The notes beneath the pieces are model-generated. The model was not told the origin of the DNA, ran no database searches, and was given only the letters and a program-made list of their open reading frames with translations. DNA of 11,118 nt from Burkholderiales bacterium (lineage in GTDB: Bacteria; Pseudomonadota; Gammaproteobacteria; Burkholderiales; Thiobacillaceae): NCBI GenBank assembly GCA_005793645.1, contig SXRG01000083.1, forward strand, positions 1 to 11,118. Reading direction: 5' to 3'. The translations under genes and the position numbers were made by a program. Shown here piece by piece: positions 6,816 to 11,118 of the stretch (position 1 is the first letter of the stretch; each line of letters opens with the position of its first letter).

Positions 6816-8750
6816 CTAGTCGATGGCGGGGGTTCTCTCATCTTCTGGCAGGGGGGCGTTACTGCGCGGCGGGATGACGCTGAGCCGGTCCTTGAGGCTG
6901 GTTTGCGGTCCGCCCAGTCGTTCGGCGTAGAACATGGCGTTGGCGAGGACCTTTTTGACATATTGGCGGGTCTCGAGGAATGGAATGGTCTCCACATAGA
7001 TGGCACCTTCCAGAGTGGTGTTCGATTGCCACTTGCGGGCGCGCCCCGGGCCGGCATTGTAGGCGGCCGTCGCTAGCACGGCGGACTGATCAAGGCCGCT
7101 ATACAGTTTCTTCAAATACCAGGTACCGAAGCGGATGTTAGTTTCCGGTTGCCCTACCCTTTTGACCGTCTTGGAGTTGGCACCTATTTGCTTGCCGATC
7201 CAGCGCGCTGTTCCAGGCATGATTTGCATCAGGCCGCCGGCCCCGACGCGGGAGCGGGCATATTCGATAAAGCGTGACTCTTGGCGCATCAGACCATAGA
7301 CCCAGGCGACATCCAGATTCTGTTCACGGGCGAAGGCCTCGGCTAGGTCGCGGTAGGGCGTGATATAGCGCAAGTCGATACTGTGCGCCTCGCGTGTCTG
7401 TTCGGCAGTACTGATGGCGCGGTCATACCAGCGGGACTGACGGGCCAGTTCGGCGGCGGCGAGCAATTGCCGGTCGTTCATGTCTCGCAGGGCCCAGTTC
7501 CACTCGGCCAAGGCATCTTCATTTAGGTCCAGCTTGCGCAGTAGGAGCGCGCGTTTCAGCCCCGTATGCGTTTCCGCAAAACGCAGCTCGCTGTCGGCCA
7601 AGGGCAGGGCGATGGCGCGTGATTGCAGGCGTTGGGGTAAGGCCTCTTCTGCCAGCCGTCCGTAATAATTAAACTCTTGCGAGAGTGGTGCAAAGATCTG
7701 TTGGGCACTGGCGTGGGCATTCATCGCTTGCAGGGCCCGCGCCTTCCAATAACGCCAGACGGGTTCTTCCTGGAGGCGCGGTGGCATGGCTTGCAGGGTC
7801 GCATAGATCTCGGGCCAACGCTGGCTACGGAGCAGGCTGCGGACGCGCCATTCGTGCTGTAGGTCGCTGAATGCCCCACCCATGTAGCGGAACCAGATAT
7901 CGGCCATGGGGTCGTGACGGCGTGCGGCCTCGACGGCGATCTGGCCCCAACCGTAGCGCCGCTCTGTCTCACTGTACTGGGTCCCGACGTTGGCCCAAAG
8001 ATGAGCGGCGGCGGCCGGGTCTTGTTTGGCCTTTTGATGCAAGGCATAGAGGGCCGCTTCACGCTGGCCGCGAGCGCTGGCGGGTGTCTCAATGAGGGTC
8101 GTTGTGCTGATCTCTGATTCACGCAGGGCGGTGGCTTCCATGTGCTGTCCCTCGGGCAGCCAGGCGTTCAGGCGGTGGGCAAGGCCTGTTTTTCCCTCGG
8201 AGAGGGCGAGCCGTAGGCGGGACGCGACAGCATCTTCGTTAATATGTCCTTGGCTGTACAGGTGCGTGTAAAGCGCCTCGCAAGGATCTGTCTGAGCTAA
8301 GGTGGTTGTGAAGCGGGACTTCGCTTCCTGAATGGCTGCGTAATCGTGTTGCATTGCGCGCGCGTGCAGAACCATGCATTCAATTTCGCGGTCGGAGCCG
8401 TGATTGCCTCCGTTCAGGTTACGCGCATCAAGAAGGACGGAAGCCCATTGTTGCTGCGTGTAGAGTGAGGCAATCAAGCGTTTGTGTGCCCGGTTCGAGA
8501 GAGGAGTGTCGGGAAATTTTTTGGCAAAGGCGCGTAACCGATCCGGCTCCTCTCGGGTATCACCCAGACGCCACCAGGCGATATAGGGTGCCAGCAGATG
8601 ATCTGCAGCGATCTGATTGGCAGCCTGTTCAAAGCGGGTGGATTGTCCCTTGGCAATGGCCTCTCGCGCGTTGAGAAAGGCTTTTTCCGGGTTTGCGGCA
8701 GCCAGACTGCCAGAGAGCAGGACGCCAATCAAGAAGAGTATTTTGAGCAC
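6816..8750 (-). CDS. slt: Soluble lytic murein transglycosylase Slt70
   Basis: Slt70 cleaves the MurNAc-GlcNAc bond of peptidoglycan in the periplasm, forming 1,6-anhydro-MurNAc ends during wall turnover. The 644-residue length equals that of E. coli Slt70. Seen: a Sec signal peptide (LKILFLIGVLLSGSLAAA, probable cut near residue 19), a long alpha-helical superhelix (about 22-455; TPR-like repeats such as PVWRYWKARAL at 330-340 and FNYYGRLAEEALPQ at 360-373), and a C-terminal SLT domain (about 465-605) with catalytic E491 in GLMRQESRF, GAGGLMQIMPGTA (503-515), TAAYNAGPGRARKW (561-574) and ETIPFLETRQYVKKVL (587-602). The start is GTG at 8750; it gives the right length and signal peptide, but no strong ribosome site precedes it. 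It lies 95 bases downstream of the nitroreductase and 51 upstream of the epimerase-like gene. Confidence 0.96.
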   Translation of the reverse strand: MLKILFLIGVLLSGSLAAANPEKAFLNAREAIAKGQSTRFEQAANQIAADHLLAPYIAWWRLGDTREEPDRLRAFAKKFPDTPLSNRAHKRLIASLYTQQQWASVLLDARNLNGGNHGSDREIECMVLHARAMQHDYAAIQEAKSRFTTTLAQTDPCEALYTHLYSQGHINEDAVASRLRLALSEGKTGLAHRLNAWLPEGQHMEATALRESEISTTTLIETPASARGQREAALYALHQKAKQDPAAAAHLWANVGTQYSETERRYGWGQIAVEAARRHDPMADIWFRYMGGAFSDLQHEWRVRSLLRSQRWPEIYATLQAMPPRLQEEPVWRYWKARALQAMNAHASAQQIFAPLSQEFNYYGRLAEEALPQRLQSRAIALPLADSELRFAETHTGLKRALLLRKLDLNEDALAEWNWALRDMNDRQLLAAAELARQSRWYDRAISTAEQTREAHSIDLRYITPYRDLAEAFAREQNLDVAWVYGLMRQESRFIEYARSRVGAGGLMQIMPGTARWIGKQIGANSKTVKRVGQPETNIRFGTWYLKKLYSGLDQSAVLATAAYNAGPGRARKWQSNTTLEGAIYVETIPFLETRQYVKKVLANAMFYAERLGGPQTSLKDRLSVIPPRSNAPLPEDERTPAID

Positions 8751-8845
8751 GGGTCGGATGGTAACTGAAAGCCCGCGCCAAAGTCACCGGCTGATGGGGT
8801 CGTGCGTGGAAAAACTGTGCCTGCGAAAATGGGAGTGGCTCGGGA

Positions 8846-9451
8846 TTAGCGGCGCGTCACGATGGTGTCCATGTCCAGGCGTTGCTTGGTGGGAACAGCC
8901 TCGTTGCTATATCCCAAGGCGAGGACCAGGGCCGGGCGGAAGCGCGTGGGGTCAGCGCTGATGGCAGCGGTAACGGCATCCGGGAGATAGCCGCCGATGG
9001 GGCAGGAATCCAAGCCGATCACGGCGGCGGCCGTCATCATGTTGGCGGCGGCGATATGGCATTGGGTGATACTCCAGGCGGTCACATCCACGCTGGCGTA
9101 AAAGTCGCGATACATGGCCAGACCGGCGGCAAGGCGCTCGCCCGGATATTCCCGCTCCAGGAGTTTCAAGGTATAGGCCTGATCGGGGGCCAGATCACTG
9201 GCCCGGGCGAGGATGACGATCACGGCAGCGGCTTCGCCGACCTGCGGTTGCCCGAAACAGGCCGCCTGCAAGGCGGACTTGTCAGCGGGCCCCCGACAAA
9301 CGACGAAGTGCCAGGGTTCCAGACCAAAGGCGGATGGCGACAGGCGGCCCGCTTCCAGAACATAGTCAAGATCGGCCTCGGCGATCGGGCAATCGGTGAA
9401 GCTGTGGCTGGCGTGACGGCGGTGGAATGCGGTCAGTAATTCATCTCTCAT
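8846..9451 (-). CDS. Nitroreductase-family FMN oxidoreductase (NfsB-like)
   Basis: A 201-residue member of the NfsB/FRase I-type nitroreductase family, which uses FMN and NAD(P)H to reduce nitro compounds, quinones or flavins; it is cytosolic and usually dimeric. Seen: the N-terminal FMN-phosphate-binding RRHASHSF (11-18), LSPSAFGLEPWHFVV (37-51), which is the family's SPSxxNxQPWxF motif with G-L-E in place of the usual N-x-Q, HIAAANMMTAAAVIGLDSCP (132-151) followed by IGGY (152-155), and a C-terminal basic end (RLDMDTIVTRR) as in other members. It is slightly shorter than NfsB (217). The ATG at 9451 is preceded by AAAGAGAA, and its TGAG-containing start overlaps the stop of a tiny upstream frame. 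It is divergent from mog; the physiological substrate cannot be told. Confidence 0.9.
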   Translation of the reverse strand: MRDELLTAFHRRHASHSFTDCPIAEADLDYVLEAGRLSPSAFGLEPWHFVVCRGPADKSALQAACFGQPQVGEAAAVIVILARASDLAPDQAYTLKLLEREYPGERLAAGLAMYRDFYASVDVTAWSITQCHIAAANMMTAAAVIGLDSCPIGGYLPDAVTAAISADPTRFRPALVLALGYSNEAVPTKQRLDMDTIVTRR

Positions 9452-9480
9452 TGGGTTCTCTTTCGTTGGGCCATCTTTCG
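9451..9480 (-). repeat. 15-base imperfect tandem repeat in the nitroreductase leader
   Basis: On the plus strand TTGGGTTCTCTTTCG (9451-9465) is followed directly by TTGGGCCATCTTTCG (9466-9480), 12 of 15 bases identical. Read on the minus strand, the inner copy supplies the AAAGAG ribosome-site-like tract of the nitroreductase. The outer copy contains an ATG (9474-9472) that opens an eight-codon frame, MAQRKRTQ, whose TGA (9450-9448) overlaps the nitroreductase ATG. Whether the frame is translated is unknown. Confidence 0.6.
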
Positions 9481-9508
9481 TCGGATCGGAACTATTTGAT
9501 GTTGCTCA

Positions 9509-9538
9509 TTGCAGACGGGTCGGTTTTTTCGCTATTGT
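9509..9538 (+). promoter_or_regulatory. mog: Weak candidate promoter for mog
   Basis: TTGCAG (9509-9514) and TATTGT (9533-9538) are separated by 18 bases and lie about 80 bases before the mog ATG. Matches to the sigma-70 consensus are 3/6 and 4/6, so the call is tentative. The same spot read on the minus strand gives TACAAT (9539-9534), a 5/6 match to a -10 hexamer that could serve the nitroreductase, but without a good -35. Confidence 0.25.
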
Positions 9539-9558
9539 AGCCGGCCTCCGCACGGCTA
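9538..9558. promoter_or_regulatory. Short inverted repeat in the mog/nitroreductase spacer
   Basis: TAGCCG (9538-9543) and CGGCTA (9553-9558) are perfect 6-base arms around a 9-base loop. Directly after the candidate -10, it could be an operator or a hairpin in the mog leader. It has no T-tract, so it is not a terminator. It is short enough to occur by chance. Confidence 0.25.
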
Positions 9559-9616
9559 ATCCCACACGCCGGACGCGGTTACTTCCTGTTGGCTGACTCA
9601 TTGACCGAAAGCACCC

Positions 9617-10174
9617 ATGCCTGACCTCCCGTTTGAATTCGCCACTATCGGCATTGTTTCGATTAGCGACCGCGCTTCGGGCGGCATCTATGAAGATAAA
9701 GGCTTGCCGGCCCTTAAGGAATGGCTGACAGCGGCCTTGCATAACCCCGTTACCTTCGTTGAGCGACTGATCCCGGACGAACAGGCCGGGATTGAGGCGA
9801 CGCTGATTGATCTGGCCGCGCAATGTTGCTTGGTCCTGACCACCGGCGGGACCGGCCCCGCGCCGCGCGATGTGACTCCAGAGGCAACCTTGGCCGTGGC
9901 CGATAAGGTGTTGCCCGGATTTGGTGAGGCGATGCGGGCGGTGTCGCTGAAATATGTCTCGACGGCGATCCTGTCGCGTCAGGTGGGCGTGGTGCGTGGT
10001 GCCTGTCTGATCCTCAACCTGCCGGGTCAACCGAAGGCTATCAAGGAGACGCTGGATGGGGTGTTCGCGGCGGTGCCTTATGGTGTTGACCTTATTGGCG
10101 GGCCGTATCTGGAGACGCGAGCCGAGGTTGTTCAGGCCTTTCGGCCCAAGTCGGCGCAGCGGCGGCCGGTTTAG
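9617..10174 (+). CDS. mog: Molybdopterin adenylyltransferase MogA
   Basis: MogA activates molybdopterin with ATP to give adenylyl-molybdopterin, the step before molybdate insertion by MoeA in molybdenum-cofactor synthesis; it is a cytosolic trimer. The 185-residue product aligns closely with E. coli MogA: IGIVSISDRASGGIYEDKG (11-29), RLIPDEQAGIE (50-60), the nucleotide-binding TTGGTGPAPRDVTPEATLAVAD (75-96 region), PGFGEAMRAVSLKYV, TAILSRQVGVVRG (116-128), LNLPGQPKAIKETLDGV (133-149) and the terminal AFRPKSA. Compared with E. coli as I recall it, a loop of about a dozen residues after LDGV is missing, and the text runs straight into FAAVPYG. GAAAG-like GAAAGC lies just before ATG 9617. It is a stand-alone gene here, divergent from the nitroreductase and convergent on the NlpC/P60 gene with only 6 bases between stops. 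Confidence 0.95.
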   Translation: MPDLPFEFATIGIVSISDRASGGIYEDKGLPALKEWLTAALHNPVTFVERLIPDEQAGIEATLIDLAAQCCLVLTTGGTGPAPRDVTPEATLAVADKVLPGFGEAMRAVSLKYVSTAILSRQVGVVRGACLILNLPGQPKAIKETLDGVFAAVPYGVDLIGGPYLETRAEVVQAFRPKSAQRRPV

Positions 10175-10180
10175 GGTGTT

Positions 10181-10720
10181 TTAGAAGGTCTTTTTCAGAC
10201 GCTCGGGGCTGATGCGGCGGGCACCGTTGTAACGCACGGTCCAGTAGCGGTCGGCCAGGTTGGAGACGGTGACATGTTTGTTGCGGGTACTGGCGGAATG
10301 CACAAAGCGACCCTCGCCGAGGTAGATCCCGACATGGGAGTATGGCTTGCGGCGGGTGTTGAAGAAGACCAGGTCGCCCGGCTCGAGCGCTACCTTTTCG
10401 ATCGCAGTACCTTCACGGCTCATTTGCAAGGCGTTGTGGGGGAGTTCCAATCCACTGGTATCGCTGTATACATGACGCACAAAACCGCTGCAGTCCATCC
10501 CTTTATCCGGGTCGGTGCCGCCGCGTTTGTAAGGACTGCCGATCAAGGTCAGGGCATAGAGCAGGGGCTTGGTTTGTGTCATCAAGTCTTCACTTATCGT
10601 GCTATTTTCGTTGATTTTTTCTCCGGATGCCGTGGCCGGTAGCGGACAGGTAAGGCCTGCGCAAAGGAGGGTCAGCGCGAAAATGCGGGAGGTCTGACGG
10701 GAGAAAAGGCAACGCAACAT
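10181..10720 (-). CDS. NlpC/P60-family peptidoglycan endopeptidase (MepS/Spr-like)
   Basis: A secreted cysteine peptidase that should cut peptide stems or cross-links of peptidoglycan. The 179-residue product has a basic N-terminus and a hydrophobic segment (IFALTLLCAGL, 13-23) with a likely signal peptidase I cut near ATA at residue 31; the cysteines at 20 and 25 do not sit in a good lipobox, so a lipoprotein as in E. coli MepS is not supported. The NlpC/P60 domain (50-170) shows SPYKRGGTDPDKGMDCSGFV (62-81) with nucleophile C77, EPGDLVFF (113-120), H129 (YSHVGIYLG) and H141 (FVHSAS), the spacing expected for the catalytic Cys-His-His set. A TAA lies in frame 9 bases upstream, so ATG 10720 is the most upstream start possible. 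No clear ribosome site is seen. It is divergent from glyQ. Confidence 0.92.
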   Translation of the reverse strand: MLRCLFSRQTSRIFALTLLCAGLTCPLPATASGEKINENSTISEDLMTQTKPLLYALTLIGSPYKRGGTDPDKGMDCSGFVRHVYSDTSGLELPHNALQMSREGTAIEKVALEPGDLVFFNTRRKPYSHVGIYLGEGRFVHSASTRNKHVTVSNLADRYWTVRYNGARRISPERLKKTF

Positions 10721-10735
10721 GGGCGGAGATTAAGC

Positions 10736-10769
10736 CATGCCGAGAGGTTTTTGTCCACTTGTCGGCATG
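10736..10769. promoter_or_regulatory. 8-base inverted repeat upstream of the NlpC/P60 gene
   Basis: CATGCCGA (10736-10743) and TCGGCATG (10762-10769) are perfect complementary arms 18 bases apart, 16-49 bases before the NlpC/P60 start. The arm length and position in a divergent spacer suit an operator dyad or a leader hairpin. No known binding-site consensus is recognised and there is no U-tract for a terminator. Confidence 0.35.
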
Positions 10770-10790
10770 TTCTGAGGGGCTTTGGCAAGG

Positions 10791-10796
10791 TAGAAT
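10791..10796 (+). promoter_or_regulatory. glyQ: Candidate -10 element for glyQ
   Basis: TAGAAT is a 5/6 match to the sigma-70 -10 hexamer, about 30 bases before the glyQ start. No -35 is seen at proper spacing. TTGGCA (10782-10787, 5/6 match to -35) is too close to pair with it and its own -10 at 17 bases (TTTGCT) is poor. Low certainty. Confidence 0.25.
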
Positions 10797-10825
10797 TGCG
10801 AATCTTTGCTACGAATGACGCTGAC

Positions 10826-11118
10826 ATGCTGGCCTTTCAGGACATTATCCTTACCTTGCAACGCTTTTGGAGCGAGCAAGGCTGTGTGATCTTGCAACCC
10901 TATGACCTGGAAGTGGGGGCAGGGACCAGTCACACCGCCACCTTTCTGCGCTCCCTCGGCCCGGAGCCCTGGAAGGCGGCCTATGTGCAGCCATCACGGC
11001 GTCCCAAGGACGGTCGTTACGGCGAGAATCCCAATCGGCTACAACACTATTATCAGTTCCAGGTAGTCTTGAAACCGGCCCCGGAAAACATCCTCGACCT
11101 GTATCTGGCATCGCTCAA
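10826..11118 (+). CDS. glyQ: Glycyl-tRNA synthetase alpha subunit, 5' part (cut by window edge)
   Basis: GlyQ is the alpha subunit of the bacterial alpha2beta2 glycyl-tRNA synthetase; it holds the class II aminoacylation core that makes glycyl-AMP and charges tRNA-Gly. About 97 of roughly 300 residues are visible. Seen: LAFQDIILTLQRFWSEQGC (2-20), LEVGAGTSH (28-36), LRSLGPEPWKAAYVQPSRRP (42-61; class II motif region), DGRYGENPNRLQHYYQFQVV (63-82) and LKPAPENILDLYLASL, nearly colinear with E. coli GlyQ. I chose ATG 10826 because many family members begin M-L-x-F-Q; TTG 10796 is in frame and would add ten residues. No good Shine-Dalgarno precedes ATG 10826. glyS would be expected next, outside the window. 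Confidence 0.96.
   Translation, partial: MLAFQDIILTLQRFWSEQGCVILQPYDLEVGAGTSHTATFLRSLGPEPWKAAYVQPSRRPKDGRYGENPNRLQHYYQFQVVLKPAPENILDLYLASL

Noticed and set aside
8751..8845. Promoter or separate element between the nitroreductase and slt
   Set aside because: I looked for -35/-10 pairs and hairpins on the minus strand and found none good enough to report; short CGGG/CCCG arms are at chance level.
8882..9439. Long plus-strand frame of 185 codons opposite the nitroreductase
   Set aside because: Gly-rich antisense translation with no recognisable motif; the minus-strand frame has clear nitroreductase motifs.
9506..10030. Minus-strand frame of 174 codons opposite mog
   Set aside because: Antisense shadow of a mog gene with intact motifs; composition is rich in His, Gln and Arg and no family is recognised.
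10160..10200. Terminator between the convergent mog and NlpC/P60 genes
   Set aside because: The stops are 6 bases apart and I found no GC-rich hairpin followed by a T-tract on either strand.

Overview
The window reads as ordinary, gene-dense, GC-rich bacterial chromosome, most likely from a gammaproteobacterium or a close relative. Support for this comes from the near-colinear match of MogA, GlyQ, Cca, Slt70, TsaE and QueG with their enterobacterial forms, a separate glycyl-tRNA synthetase alpha subunit, and a NarX/NarL-type two-component pair. I cannot place it more precisely; a chemolithotrophic or purple-sulfur type lineage would fit but is a guess. I see no phage, insertion sequence, CRISPR array, tRNA or rRNA, and no gene-free stretch longer than about 185 bases.

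Layout, left to right. A 5' part of queG (minus strand, cut by the left edge) starts head-to-head with tsaE, and the two 5' ends overlap. tsaE overlaps amiC, and amiC is followed closely by a soluble GAF-domain histidine kinase and its NarL-type response regulator, which overlap by ATGA. Together these form a plus-strand run from 710 to 4391. A short gap then holds what looks like the last 40-odd codons of a GNAT acetyltransferase, probably a gene remnant. From 4574 to 9451 everything lies on the minus strand: (in transcription order) a nitroreductase, the lytic transglycosylase slt, an atypical NAD(P)-binding epimerase-like protein of the NDUFA9 type, and cca. The nitroreductase is divergent from mog (molybdopterin adenylyltransferase). 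mog converges, with a 6-base gap, on a NlpC/P60 cell-wall peptidase, which is itself divergent from glyQ, cut by the right edge.

Themes. Three proteins act on peptidoglycan (AmiC amidase, Slt transglycosylase, NlpC/P60 endopeptidase). Four act on tRNA (QueG, TsaE, Cca, GlyQ). The NarX/NarL-like pair and MogA could both relate to nitrate respiration, since nitrate reductases need molybdenum cofactor, but no nar, nap or mod gene is visible, so this link is inference only.

Nothing here amounts to a clear new system. The most interesting details are small: a perfect 13-base tandem duplication that doubles the kinase start codon in two frames, a tandem repeat creating an eight-codon upstream ORF whose stop overlaps the nitroreductase start, overlapping divergent starts of queG and tsaE, the cysteine-bearing GAF sensor without membrane segments, and the GNAT remnant.
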